64,000 nucleotides of DNA from Rugalucina vietnamica (taxonomy: Eukaryota; Mollusca; Bivalvia; Lucinida; Lucinidae), in contig OZ024869.1 in the NCBI GenBank assembly GCA_964017185.1, positions 66,620,315 to 66,684,314 on the forward strand, written 5' to 3'. The position numbers and the translations under genes were made by a program. Below, piece by piece: positions 48,262 through 61,900 of this stretch (within the stretch, counting starts at the first letter, position 1; every line of letters starts with the position of its first letter). The notes beneath the pieces are model-generated. The model had not been told where the DNA came from, searched no databases, and saw only the letters and a list, made by a program, of their open reading frames with translations.

Positions 48262-48419
48262 ATACAGTACTATACACCAGGATAACTTATCCGTATAATG
48301 TATACCCCCTTATACCCCACTTTTATATAGTAAAACTGTAATGTGGAGGGGTATATCCCTCTGCGAGGCTGTTCTAACATGCACCCACAATCAATGTTTT
48401 GAGCAAAAATATTAAAAAT
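48262..48419. mobile_element. Foldback MITE family H, partial copy 3
   Basis: Contains GTATACCCCCTTATACCCCA, TATATAGTAAAACTG and CACCCACAATCAATGTTTTG. It is cut off by the left end of the F2 element. Confidence 0.65.
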
Positions 48420-51400
48420 AGTCAGTGTCGAATGGGCCCAAAAAATCGTCCCGTGGGAATTTCATGACGATTTGTGACGACCTACCTTAAATCAAACTTT
48501 GGGGCATATGCAACAATTTAAACCAGTTCGTCGCCCTGAGACCCGCGTCTGGGCTGAGATATGACGTCATCAAAATGGCGACCAGCTCAGTCATAATATG
48601 CATTTTAAACAACAATTTTCATACTATGCTTGTAATATAAAATATGATTTTCAGCTTCTCGCTGTTTTTAAATGGGTGCTTTTTGCCAATTATATTTATA
48701 AAAGCTATTACAAGGAGCATAGCACTGAAAATATAAGCCACGTCACGACAAAATCTGCATACAAAGTGCCAATCTTTGCATAGTACAACGGGAGCTAATT
48801 TGACCTACTTTGCATCCCCCAAGACAATGTTTCATGTGTGCCAAATCATTTATTGGGACGCCAGAAATGAAATGTCCCCAAACTCAAACTATGAAAAAAT
48901 GCACGGTTTCCATGGCAACCGTTAACGTGATACTTCTGGATGGGGGTATACATACAAAATTGATCAATATCTCCACTACTACTTTTCATGGATTATCGAC
49001 TGTGGTCTCATTTTAAAGCTTAGACATTACCCGTTTTCTGTGGTAAGTAATGCAAATTATTTAATTAGCATTTTCATTAATTTTCATGAAAACCTGAAAA
49101 ATGGCAGAACTTTTTTTTAAATCCATAAATGAACTAATTTCAGGTCTAAACTGTCGTTGTGACACTTTTTTATTGAACCAGTAATATCATATGATGGATT
49201 TGTTGGTGAACTTATCCTATATGAAAATTAACTCATTTGCGTATTCATGAATATTTATAAAACTGTCAAAAAGTGAGGAAAAACGAGAGAAAAACTATAT
49301 CCATTGCAAGGTAGTGGATAGGTTATAAGATTCAATCTATCTTGCATCCTTGGGACAAATTCTCAAGACTCTCAGTGTTTTCAGAGGGACCACATTAATG
49401 TCATCAAATATTGTCCTCATCAATAAAAAAAAAAGTTGCATGATGTAAAATAACATAGTTTCCACACCACTTCTCATGCAATTCTTAAGAATAGGATGTA
49501 CTTACAAAAATACTTACATTTCAACATTAGAATGCTCTACAATCGGTCTGCAGGTCTGATAGTGATGAATGAACCTAACAATTTAACCTTGATGCCTATT
49601 ATTTAAATCATTGAATTTACTTATTCATGAAAATTAATAAAACAAACAAAGAATTGAAGAAAAAATGTGAAAAATAGAGGATTTTTGTACAAGATCGCTT
49701 GTACCAGAGCTTTTAATCAACACAGGATGCTGAAAAAGGTATTAAATGAATGCTTTTACAATGTACTATGACCCTAAAGTATGGTATAAGAGTAATATGA
49801 TTTTCGATTTCACGAATCTAATGAAAACTTAGAGAGTGAAAATATGAAATAAACAAATAAATGAATAAATGAGCTAACCTACAAAATGACTTGTATATCG
49901 GCAATCAAAAGTCATATGGTGTTGAAAATGACATCAAATGGTGTCTAGGGCATTATTATACCATCCTGTATGGGTGATTTGGTTTTAGTTTTACGTTTTA
50001 CGAAAATTAACAAAACCTATTGAATTTAGAATAAAATACGGAAAAAATAAGGGGTATGCGTAGAAAAAAAAACGCATATATCTTGGCTACTGAAATTGGT
50101 AATAAATGATCGCTAGGACAATACTCTGTATCCATATAATCAGATATTATAAAGTAAAAAAAGAGTAAAACTTTGATCCTTTAAGAGCCAGTAAACATAT
50201 AAATGAGAACGTATATGGGTTATACCGCGGTTTCGGCTACTCAAGCTTCAGCTATTTGTTTGTATTAATATTAATGAGATCTTAATAAATACAATGTAAG
50301 AGCAAAATTTATGAAAAATGAAGGGTTACACCAACAACATCGCTTACATCTCAGTTGCCAATAGCTGTAGAGAAGTCAAAATGGCATCAATTTATTGCTT
50401 GGACAATGTTTTATTGTCATAGGCTCAGATATTTAAACAATGCTTTCTTGCAAGCAAGATTTAATACATTTTGGTGAAGCAAAGCCTTCAATTTTCTGTT
50501 ATTTTCACTATTTTTCGAAACTTCCAGAACATTTAATAACATGTTGTTAGAATATCGGACTACATGGCGGTAGAACATTCTCCCATCATTCCATTGGCAC
50601 CATTTTCAGCATTCTAAGGATATTGGCAGCTGAGAGATGAGCGATTTTGCTTGGTGTACCTGTTCATTTTTCGTTGATTTTCTTTTTATCTATGAAGATC
50701 TCAGTAATATCCACACAACAAAAATGGCTGATTATATGGTTACAGACCATTGCCCTAGCGATCATTTGATGCCAATTATAGCTCTCTATGTCTTTCAGTA
50801 GCTAAGATACGTGCGTTTTTCTTCGTATACACCCTTAATTGTTCCGTATTCCCCACCCCCTAAATTCTAAAGGTTTTGTTAATATTCCTAAAACTAAAAC
50901 CAAATGACTCAATCATTGTAGTTCAGGAAATTATGATATTGCCCAAGACACTATTTGATGCCATTTTTCAGCACTATAGAACTTTTGATTGCCGAGATAA
51001 ATGTCATTTTGTAGGTTTAGTCATTTATTTTTTTCATTTTCTGTTCTCTAAACTTTCTTTAGTTTTCATTTAAATTCATGAAATTGAAAATCAGATTATT
51101 CTTTTATCATACTTTAGGACCATAGTACATTGCCATAGCATTTACTTGGTACCATACTTTAGGACCATAGTACATTGCCATAGCATTTATTTGGTACCTC
51201 TTTAAGTACCCTGGGTTGATAAACAGCTCTGGTACAAGCAATTTGTACATATATCCCTACGTTTCTACAATTCTTCTTCATTTTAATGTTGTTTTTTATT
51301 AATTCTCATGAATAAGTAAATTCAATGATTTATATATTAGGTATCAAAATTAAATTGTTAAGTTCATACATCACTATCAGACCAATTAGAGTATTCTAGG

Positions 51401-52550
51401 GCATACTATTGATGATATGAGTATTTTTGTAAATAAAATATAATGTTTTGATCCTATTCTTTATAATCACATGTGAGGTGGGTGTGGAAACTATGCAATT
51501 TTACATCATGCAAATGATTTTATTGCTGGGGACAATATTTGATGGCATTAAGGTGGTCCCTCTGACGACATCAACAACCTTCAGAATTTGTCCCAGGGAT
51601 GCAAGATAGATCTGATAACATATGCAATACCTTGCTATGAATTAGTTTCTCCCTCGTTTTTCCTCACTTTTTGACATTTTTATTAATTTTCATGAATATA
51701 CAAATGGGATTATTTTCAAATAGGACCAGGTCATCAATAAATTTGTCAAATGATATTACTGGTTCAATAACAAAGTGTCACAATGGGAGTTTTGGCTTGA
51801 AACTAGTTCATTTATGGGTTTTTAAAGATTTTTTTATTTTGCCATTTTTTCATATTTTAATTAAAATTAATGAATATGCAAATAAGATAATTTGCATTAC
51901 TTACCATTGGAAAAAAGGACTGTGTCTAAGCTTTAAAAAGGTACCATGTTCACTAGTTTAGGATTAGTAGCAGTGGAGATATGATTAAATTTGTATGTAT
52001 ACCCCCATCCTCAAGAATCGCGTTAACAGTTGCCATGGAAACTATGCATTGTTTCAAAGTGCAATTGAGTTTATCTTTGAGGGCGAAAATGTTTTGCATT
52101 TCTATGATCCCAATGAATGACTTGGCACCCATGAAAAATTGTGCAAGGGGTGCATAAAAAATTAGCTCCCGGGGTACTTAGGTTGTGGGCAGTTTTAGAA
52201 GAAAAACGTATGTCTAACGTATGAACGAACGAATATACGACTGGATAAAGCAAAATTCTTTAATCTATCGACTTTATTTGTCTATCGTGTGTATAATCAG
52301 ATGCATTTCATAAATTTCCTTTGCAAAAAAAAAACAATAATGCGATGTTTTCAATTGATTTTGATGGAAATTCGAATAATTCATATATAGTCAAATAGCC
52401 GCCATATTGATGACGTCATAAATCGACCCTGACGCGGATGGAAGTGCGACGAACAGGTTTAATGTTATACATATACCCCATAGATAAGTTTTATATAGGT
52501 CGTCATAAATCGTCAAAAAAATCGCACGAGATTCCCATTTGACATGGACT
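48420..52550. mobile_element. Giant foldback element F2 (~4.1 kb imperfect palindrome)
   Basis: The left end, AGTCAGTGTCGAATGGG, and the right end, CCCATTTGACATGGACT, are inverted and flanked by AAAAT (48,415-48,419 and 52,551-52,555). Pairing continues inward: GATATGACGTCATCAAAATG with its inverse near 52,405; GTTTCCATGGCAACCGTTAA (48,907) with 52,025; GTGAGGAAAAACGAG (49,275) with 51,655; CAAAATGACTTGTATATCGG (49,890) with 50,995; ATCGCTTACATCTCAG (50,338) with 50,640. The axis is near 50,485. Within each arm, ~250 bp units repeat. No coding frame is supported. Confidence 0.85.
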
Positions 52551-52763
52551 AAAATATCACCTTTCTTCCAATGAAATTTTCAATTTCTACTGTTAAAAAA
52601 AATCTCTGTATATAGTTTTTCTGGATGAGGCTTAACGACCTTAACGTGAACAGCGAAGCCCTGACCTTTGCATAAAACTTGAAAGCCAAGCTAGTAGCAG
52701 CAAATAATGTACAGGCTAGAAGCAGAAAATAAATGTCAAAGCTAGTAGTAGAAAATAACTTAC

Positions 52764-52925
52764 AACAATTTGGCACCTGTGTATCCCAGCCACTACCATT
52801 AGGTAAACAAACTTGTTCTATAGGTCCATTAAGGGTATAGCCAGTTTCACAAAGGTAGCTTATTATGGAACCATCCTGCGAGACATTGCTGTAGGAATTG
52901 TCTGGTAGAGGTGGAAGATTGCACC
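52764..52925 (-). CDS. Sushi exon 6 of window
   Basis: 162 bp. Acceptor ATTTTCAG, donor GTAAGT. It encodes CNLPPLPDNSYSNVS, YLCETGYTLNG, VCLPNGSGW and VPNC. The next exon should lie beyond F2; none was recognised. Confidence 0.9.
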
Positions 52926-55900
52926 CTGAAAATAGAAACACAGCATGTGAAAAATAAAGTGATGCAGAAAAGTGTCGTTTGAGCAGAATTTTTCTGTGAA
53001 AACTTATAAAACGTTTTGGCGACAAAATTTCTTGTATGTTTTTCTTTACTCTAAAATACTTACTGCACTCAGGTTCCAAAGCAGACCAGCTCCCCTCAGC
53101 TTCACAAGTGATGTTTGTACTGCCAAATATGTAGTAGTCTGGTGCACATTCAAACACTGCTGTAGATATCAGGCCATCAGTCACCACTCTCAACTGTCCA
53201 CTTGTTGGAGGCTGCAAGTCTGGGCAACGCACTAAAAAAAATTAAAAAAAGGTTCATATATATAGAGGATCTTACACAAGTGGTCATTTCATATGAAATA
53301 TATTAAACGAGTATTAAAATAGGTGTAGGTCATCACAAGGTCATGATGTATACACACATTGTAGTTCTATAGGCCCAGATGCTACACAACAAGTTTCGTT
53401 GAAATCGGTCTACCAGGTTCCAGAGAACATTTTTGAAAGGTTGTTACCATATATTGCCATGGCTGCCACCTTGGTCATGTGACTTGGATTATTTATAAAC
53501 ACACTGGTTCTTCCTTCACTTAGATGCTTCCTAACTGGTTCTTCCTTCACTTAGATGCTTCCTATAAAATAGGATTTAATTGGCCAAGCGGTCGCTTAAA
53601 CCCCCCTCTGCGACCACATCATTTCATTTTTGTGGGAAAGTTTGAGAAAATACAGGTAAAAGTATGAAAATGGACCCCCCTAAATAGGTTTGGACCCCCT
53701 CTCCAGAAATCCTGGATCCGCCCCAGATCTTCAGTCCATTTGCCTATTTCTTGCAAGTTTTGTTCTTCAAATGACAATTTAACAATTTTCCCCATTCACA
53801 TGCATGGGCGACCTATGTTGACTTTGCCATAAACTTTGTCAAGGTCATCACAGGGTCATGATTTATACATGTAAACACATTGTAATATGCTACATGCCAG
53901 GTTTCAATGAAACTGGTCCACCAGTTCAGGAGATTTTTGAAGGGTTTTTACCATATATCAGTAGGGCACAACCGTTAAATCGATATATAATATTTCCTTT
54001 TTCATATAGTATCTAAAACTAGATATCATATTTAAATCTAGATATAAACACAAAATATTTGAATTTACATATAGTATCTCCTTCTAGATATATAACTCTA
54101 CATCCGGTTTATCTATACTTCGTTTTACATATTATATCTAAACTGACATATACTGTCAAAATATCTCCTTTTTAATATAGTATCTAAAACTAGATATCAT
54201 ATTTAAATCTAGATATAAACACAAACTATTCAAATTTAAATATAATATCTACTTCGAGATATACAGCTCTACATCCGGTTAAAATATATATTTCGTTTGA
54301 CATATTATGTCTCAATTGACAAAAATTTTCAAAATTTTTCGCCCCATAGCAACATGTATACGTAATTTGTAGTCAGGATGTTCCCATCGGTGTTCCTTGA
54401 TAACTCTCCACACCACGCGGAAGTAGAGCTAGGTGACAAAGTGAAACGGATTGCGGCTTATCTAGCTGATCTACGTAATTTGTTGATTTAGATATACTAT
54501 GGATTGGAATATGCCCGCAACTTAGTCTGCAACTAACATGGCCTAGTTCAACCTGGCGACGGACAAACATCTTAAATATCATCTTGTTGGTGTTTAAACG
54601 ATTCCGTGTGTTCAGATTTTATCTGACAGTCAGGTCTGAAGACTAGGTCCCTTGGACTTAACAAAAGGTCACAAAGTCTGTAGCCTCGTCACAATACGTC
54701 CTTGTCATCTGTTTATCATGGAAGATTGTCGTGGGACCTCGGCTTAAAGTCTCACCCGGAGGAGTGGAGAAGGATGGGATCGAACTCATGACTCCTTTTT
54801 ACAGTGCATTTAGCTTATCCGCTGTGTGCCTTAGAGGACTGTATTACCCCGCCACGCGAACACGATCATCGAGTTGCTTATTTTTGAAAACTCCAGTGTG
54901 CTAGAACTCGCCAAGATACATGAACCATCTCATCGTACGAAGCTTTGCCATCGTTTAACAAGTCCCCACTCCGTTAATAATGCTGGTCCATGACCTACTT
55001 GTTTTTTTAGCAATCATTCTTATATATTTCCTTCTCTCGTTTCAATATGTCAGAGATGTTCCGGGATATCAAAAAGTTGAGGCATGCAGACGCAGGAAGC
55101 AAAAATTTAAATTGGTTCACCGGTACCAGCACCATTCCAATAACGTGTTGATGCTCTCGACATGGATGATAGCCTTGCTGAACCGTTTTTTTTTTTTAAT
55201 TTCACATTTGTGTAAAAATAGGTACCAACAAGGCACATTTTGGAAGTGTGACATTTGTGTATGTTAAATTTCGATAGCGGGGTGGAGGCGGTGAAATTAA
55301 TACTAAAACTTCAAATGTCTTCAATATCGTTCCAAGGCGATACTTCTGTTGTGGTTCTAGTTGTTTTGTGTTTTGGAGTCGAATTTTTGTGCTGTTTGAG
55401 CCTTGTGTGCGTTTTCATATTTTTAGTTCAGTTCGGGTAACTGAGTGGCCGCCTATTGGGGAATAGCTGCTCACTCGCCTTACGACATATTTTCATGGTA
55501 TAAGTACCTAAGTGTCATTTTAGTTTTTCCCACCCCTCGGTTTATGGAGTGGGAATTTCTTTCTGATTGCCCCATTTCCTGATCATTGCCTTTTCGTATT
55601 TTTTTCTGTTTCTGACGGTACGAATTTATATAACGTCTGCGAAGAACTAGTATGATTTTTTCCAGATGTGTAGAATTGACACAAATCGGTACTAAATCTT
55701 CTAACACGAAAACACGTTCTTGAACCACAATTTTCACATTTAGCAAAGTTCTTATGTGAATTATTAGTACCAAATCCTCCCAGCCGGCGAAGAATTGGTA
55801 ACAAATTGGTATGTAACAAATTTCATTCCATTTCACACGCATGTGAGATAGGCGCATGTAATCAAATTTCATGTACGTATTCTTCGCACTCACGAAAACC

Positions 55901-58900
55901 ACCCATGTGAAGTGGTTTTGCCTTTAATTCCACTGATTCTTCAATATTTATAGCATTATATGTGAACATTAAGTACCAAGCTTTCACATCTGAGTAAAAT
56001 TGATACCAGTTCTTCAAAGATGTGATGAATCCAAACCAATTCTTCACACGTCAAAACACTGACTCGTCCCGCATGTGGAAATTTGGTACAAATTTTTCAC
56101 ATATGAAAATAATACCAGATATTCACAGATTTTATGATTAAGTGCTGCCGATTTCACACGTGTGGAATCTGCGATTCAACAACGCTTTGAAAACGTAGAT
56201 AAAAGGAGCAAAACATAAAACAAGTAGGACTACAACAGAAGTACCGCATCGGAGCGGTCAGTAATATAAATTTACTGGGTGGTACAAACAGTTTTATATA
56301 TTTTCCACTATCTTTGTTGAACTAGAGCCACAAGATAAGCTTTTCTTCTCAGTCTGATACAAATGCATGATTTTGCAAGCAGCGGGCGGTCTCGGGAGAT
56401 ACAACGTTATAATTTATAAATCTGTGGTTTCCTGCAGATAGAACATAAGCGTATAACCCAAACGCGCCCCGGGTGTATGAAAATTCTCAACACGCTGAAG
56501 ATTTTGGACGTATAAAAATAATTTGTTTCTTAAACTCGTTTTAGCAGTCACACATTAGCGCGTGACTAAAGCGTCTGCCAGACGTATGAAAAAGAAAATC
56601 TCAAAACGCAAAAAAAAAAAATAAATAAATAAATAAAATAAAATAAAGTACGTTTTGTGTTGCGTCGCAGACACACTAAGCAGGAAGACCCCGCCCATTG
56701 GGACTTAAAGAAATAGATGGGCTGCTTGGGCCTCCAGGCAAAGCTTGTTCCACCTGATTACTGGTTAACCGCTCAGGTCTTAGCTTTCCCAGGAAAAGTG
56801 GTTACAAGTCAAACCGTCCACACATATAAGCATGTGTGGCTTTGTTGGATGGTTATATTTTAAGCACTTGTTGAATGTCTTGACATCCTCATTTTGGTTA
56901 AAAGTTCCATAAAGTGGAGGCAACGTCCGACATGACCTTAGCTGTTGACTGGGACGTAAAGCATCAATTCAAACAAACAAACAAACAAACACTAAGCAGG
57001 TGCTATAGGCGCGCAGCAAACGTTAAACGCGCGTCTCATACACGCTTGGGGCACGTTACTGAACAAATATTTGTTAAAAATATGCGCCAAACGCGTTCAA
57101 AGCGTATTCAAAGCGCCTGTAACGCGCGTGGAACTTATTCGAAACATATTTAACTGGCTAATCTGTTGTAGATGGTACTAACCGAGTGACGGTGATTTCC
57201 AGCTTAGACACACGACCGATTCACGCCGAGATTCGAGAAAATTTTTAAGCATGCTTAAAAAGCCTATTGAGCCCTTCCCGCGTGGAGTGCGCACCAACCT
57301 ACAGCGACGTCCCAGCAGGCACATGACGTCAAGTTGACGTCACATTAGGGTTACATTATGGTGGTCACGTCGTACGACGTTTGTGACGAAAATATGATGA
57401 CCTAAAGTGACGTCAGGCGTATAACCTTCATGCAACGTCAATATGACAAAAATATAATGACCTAATGTGATGTCATAATTATACCCTACATGTAACGTAT
57501 TTTCATGGTTGCATTTATGTCATGAGCAATCACCTGGCGTGTGAAATGCATATACTATATCAACGTACACCGAGGCGTACACCAAGCGTACAAAGCGCGC
57601 ATGTAACGCGTTTCTAACGTGCCTCCGATGTGCTCCTGACGTATGTTGAATTTTACATTATTGTCAACACAACCGGCGCGCCTTTGGCTTATATGCTAAT
57701 ATGTGTCAGCTATTTTCCTCGTTTCCTGTGTGTTAAGACCTCGTTTACTGTCCTTCCATTGGGACCTAAAAGAAATAGATGGGCTGCCTGTGTCTCCAAG
57801 CAAAGCTTCTTCGCTACTGACTGACCATCTGATTACTGGTTAACCGCTCAGGTCTGAGCCTGCCCAGAAAAGTGGTTCGTTTGGTGGTTATATTCGAAGC
57901 CCTTATTGGATGTCATGACGTCCTAATTTTTGGTAGAAGTCCCACACAACTCGAGGCAGCGTCCCGACATGACCATTAGCTTTTCACTGGGACGTTAAAC
58001 ACCAATTCAAACAAACAAACAAACAAACATAAAACAAATAGGGAGCGTGGTGACGTAGTGGTAAAGCATGGGAATCCGAATCGAGAGGTCATGGGATCGA
58101 TCACCGTGGCACTGGCAGCACCGTGTTGTCCTTGGAGGACGAGGAGCCATACAAATAATGTACCCATCGCCATTTAGCGTAACTGCAACCGAGTTTGACT
58201 GTCCCTTGCCGAGTTGCATCATGGTACAGCACTGGCCAGTGTTGATTCGAGCCCCGCGCCGAGCATTTGTGAGACGAGTGTGAATATGTTGTTTGATCCC
58301 GGGATTCGATCATATAGGTTTATTGTTTGAATGTGTTGCTTTACGTTCGAGTCAACATCTATGGTCTTATTGGGATGTTGCTGCCTTTCAATGGGACTTC
58401 TACCCAACATTGTGATGTCGTGATATGCTTAAAAATACGTGCTGAAGACATATAACCACACAACAACTAAAGCTTATAACTTTTCCTAGGCAGTTTCAGA
58501 CCTAAGTGGTTAACCAGTTATCGTGTGGTCGATCACTCAGTTATAAGCTCTGTCTGGCAGCCCATCTATTTCTCACGGCCCCAACGGGCGGGGATGGGCA
58601 AAGTCGCATCGGTTTGCCGCCCTTATCCGTTTAGTTTAGTTAACATTGAGAGATCGCTGGTTTCATTTGCAGTCACGCTCTCATTGAACAGTCTGTTCAT
58701 CGAGATTAATGCTTGTTGCCTGACATTGTAGTAGAGTCACTCTTTGAAAGAAGAAGAAAAAGAAGAAGAAGTAGAAGAAGAAGAAGGAGAAGAAGAAGAA
58801 GAAGAAGAAGAAGAAGAAGAAGAAGAAGAAAAAGAAGAAGAAATAGAAGAATGATTTATTTACGTACAGAGAGGTCCCCGGCGAGATCGTACGTTATCTT

Positions 58901-61900
58901 GTCGTGAAGAGCCATTGGGCAAAATTTTAAGCTCCCTTGACTTCTGGTTTACATACAGAAAGCGTTGGCTCCTTCCCAATATGACTGAAAAATTGCTGAT
59001 ATGGACGTTAAGTCATATAATCTAACCAGTCCAAACATTTTAGATATAATTAACACTTCTTGGAGCTTCCCTAGTGCTTTATGTCGTTATGTTGAGCAAG
59101 TAAAATAGTGTTGACTCATGTAAATCGGACGACGAGTATATTCAAATCCAAACTGTACATAACTTCCCTGGTGAACTTTTCGATGACGCTGGATTTTTTG
59201 TTGGAAATTTGTTTCTGCACAAAATTCAAACCTTCGCGCTATGCGAAACTCGATGAGAGACTGCGCATTACGCAAAATGATCACGTGTTCAGATGAAGGA
59301 AAAAATATATCTCGATCGAAATATATAATGATATTTAGATTGACATATTATATGTCAATTTAGATATATTATAATAGGGTATATTTCGTTCGAAATATAT
59401 GGTAATTAGGCATATCTCCTTCTAGATATAATATATCGATTTAACGGTTGAGCCCTACTGTATATGGGTAATGCTGCCATCTTGTTCATGTGACCTGGAT
59501 TATAAACACATTGTTTCCCCCCTTCCAATAGAATTTGACTTCGATTGGCCAAGGGGTTTCAGAGAAGATTTTCCAAAATGGAGGATGATGGTCGACGAGG
59601 GACGGATGGAAGCCTGGTGCCTGCCTATCTTATAAGCTCACCTGTGAGCATTCAGCTCAGGTGAGCTAAAAATAATGTACCGTCTTCCATACTTAATTAA
59701 ACATGTTTTTGCAGGCACCAAAGATGGTTAACAGATGTATTGACTACATAAAAGGAGAAAAATAATTTGAATGATTAGCCAGCTTGAAAAGAGGATAATT
59801 TATTTCTTCAATTTTTACATAATTATGCTCATCTCATAGTACATACCACAAGATGGTGGTGACAGATCCCAGTTTCCTGTTGCTTTACATGTCACATGAC
59901 TGCTGCCAACCAATGAATAACCTTCAGCACATGTATACACGGCTGTGGTAGTGATGCCATCTGTTGCCAGGCCAACAGCAGAGCCAGGGGGCGTGGCCAA
60001 TGATCCACATTCATCTGAAATGCATGGAGCTTCATTGTTATCTCTCAAATAATTAGATGGTAAAAAATTGAGCCGCGACGCAAGAAAACTAGTCTTCGGC
60101 GTTTCCAACCAGGTCTGACATAAACCTGTCTGTACAGAGTCTCAGAAAAAAGTTAGAATCTTGAAATTTTGGGTAGAGTTAGAGGAGGAATCGTACTATC
60201 CGAGTAGCGAAAGCAAAGGCCCTGATCAGCTGTGCAATTACTGCACAGCTGATCAGCTTCTTTGTTTTCGCATAAGCAAGAATCCTGTTTTCTCATTACG
60301 CGGCTCAATTAGACGCCTTAACTGTGCCACATCATGAGAAATTATGTCTTTGGATTTTTTGTTCAAGTCAAACACAAACCAAATCAAAACAACAGGTGAT
60401 GGCAGGAAATATGAAATTTAAGAATTTATGCTGTCAAAAGTTTATTATCAGTCAGCTATATGATCATTAAAACAAACCTATTTTGTCCATTTGTTTCAGA
60501 TATGGAAAACACAGGTTTTCTCCAGTTTTAGCTTCAATCTAAATTCATCTGACCTAAGGGAAGTAATTAACACACTCGGCATTTGCTTCGATTTGCATTT
60601 TTTCCTAATTTCTCCTAACAACTGTTTTACTATTTGATTTTTCTTCAACTTAGGCAAATGCAACCATCATTATTTTCTTCAAAAGGTGTCCACTGTTTAG
60701 TTTGACTTACTGCATGATGGTCCTGTAGAGTTCCAAGTGCCATCCTCCCTACATCCTATAGTCATTGGTCCATCCATAGTATAACCAGAGTTACAAGTAA
60801 ACTTGGCCACTGACATGTAACCATTTGAGGAGACTTCTACAATACCACCAGAGGGACTGGACAGAGTGTCACACAGAACTGCAATGTGAAATCAAATCTA
60901 AATGGATATGGTACATTTGGCATGTAAAATGGTATATGTATCTATTGAATGAGGACTTGTATTTTAAATGTACTGTAACCATCACTGAAGCATTTCAAGA
61001 TGTAAAATGATACACATATAATGTAACCATATTAAACTAGTAAATTCAAATTAATTCTAAAACAGCAGTCACACAGTAGCGTATGAGTGAAACGTGCGCC
61101 GGGCGTGTTGAAAAAATAGCAAAATTCCACATACGCCAGATGCACGTCGGAAACACGTTCAAAACTCGCTACAAGCGCATTGGGTACGCTTGGTGTACGT
61201 CCAGCGCGTGTCCCTGTATGTCGATAAAAGTCTCTGCACTTTTCGCGCGCTTTTGGGCTCAAAAAATTTTTAAACATGCTTAAAAATTTTCTAAAAGCTT
61301 GGAGTGCCGCGGGCGTTTGACTAATACGTCCCGAATAAGTTCCATGCGCGCTACAGGCACGTCGAATACGCTCTGAACACGTTTGGCGCGCATTTGAAGC
61401 ACGCCAGTGTATGTTCCATGCGCATTCCGATTTTATTAGATGTTGCTTCAGTAGCGTGCCCCAAGCGTGTGTGAAACGCGCGTTGAACGTTCGATGCGCG
61501 CCTGTAGCGCGTGCTCAGCGTGTCTGGGACGTATCACAACCGTACTCCAAAACTTTGAGATTTTTTTATACCTCCGGCACTAGCTTCAGTCATGCGCTAA
61601 TGTGTGACTGCTAAAGCGAGTTAAAGGAACAAATTAATTTTTGTACGTCCAAAGTCTTCAGCCTATTGAGATTTTTCATATGCCCGGCGCGCGTTTGGGT
61701 TATACGCTACTGTGTGACTGCTGTTTAACTGAATTAATATTTTGGAAGTTTAACATTTAAAGCTTTGCAGATCATCAACATTACCACAAATAGGTTGTGT
61801 TTCACTCCACCCACTACCATCTGTCTGACACAACCTTTCCGTAACACCACTTAACGTATACCCCGTCTCACAAGTATATCTTGCTGTTGAACTATTCTCC

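Larger units (their letters stand above)
53959..59460. mobile_element. 5.5 kb TIR transposon in HINE copy 5, no transposase
   Basis: Ends CAGTAGGGCACAACCGTTAA and the inverse of CAGTAGGGCTCAACCGTTAA, continuing inward through ATCGATATAT. TATAT is duplicated at 53,954-53,958 and 59,461-59,465; the HINE's intact form reads CCATATATGGG. A 5-bp duplication and a CAG start could fit a hAT-like element, but this is not decisive. The interior is mostly other repeats. Confidence 0.8.
53300..59667 (+). mobile_element. HINE-like family C, copy 5, in sushi intron (split)
   Basis: Family-C units (GGTCATCACAAGGTCATGAT, CACCTTGGTCATGTGACTTG) run from about 53,300 to 53,953 and resume at 59,466, ending in CTCAGGTGAGCT at 59,667. 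The 5' hairpin is missing. A 5.5 kb TIR element splits it, and a short MITE lies at 53,588-53,727. Confidence 0.7.

Noticed and set aside
52549-53232. A single 227-residue sushi-containing frame
   Set aside because: It runs through an intron and past a donor site; the true coding parts are the two exons 53,231-53,064 and 52,925-52,764.
55480-55902. A 140-residue minus-strand protein
   Set aside because: Produced by degenerate TTCACA/GGTACC words; no domain, no start context, and overlapping frames are equally open.
58713-58907. Arginine-rich protein frame
   Set aside because: It is the translation of a (GAA)n microsatellite.
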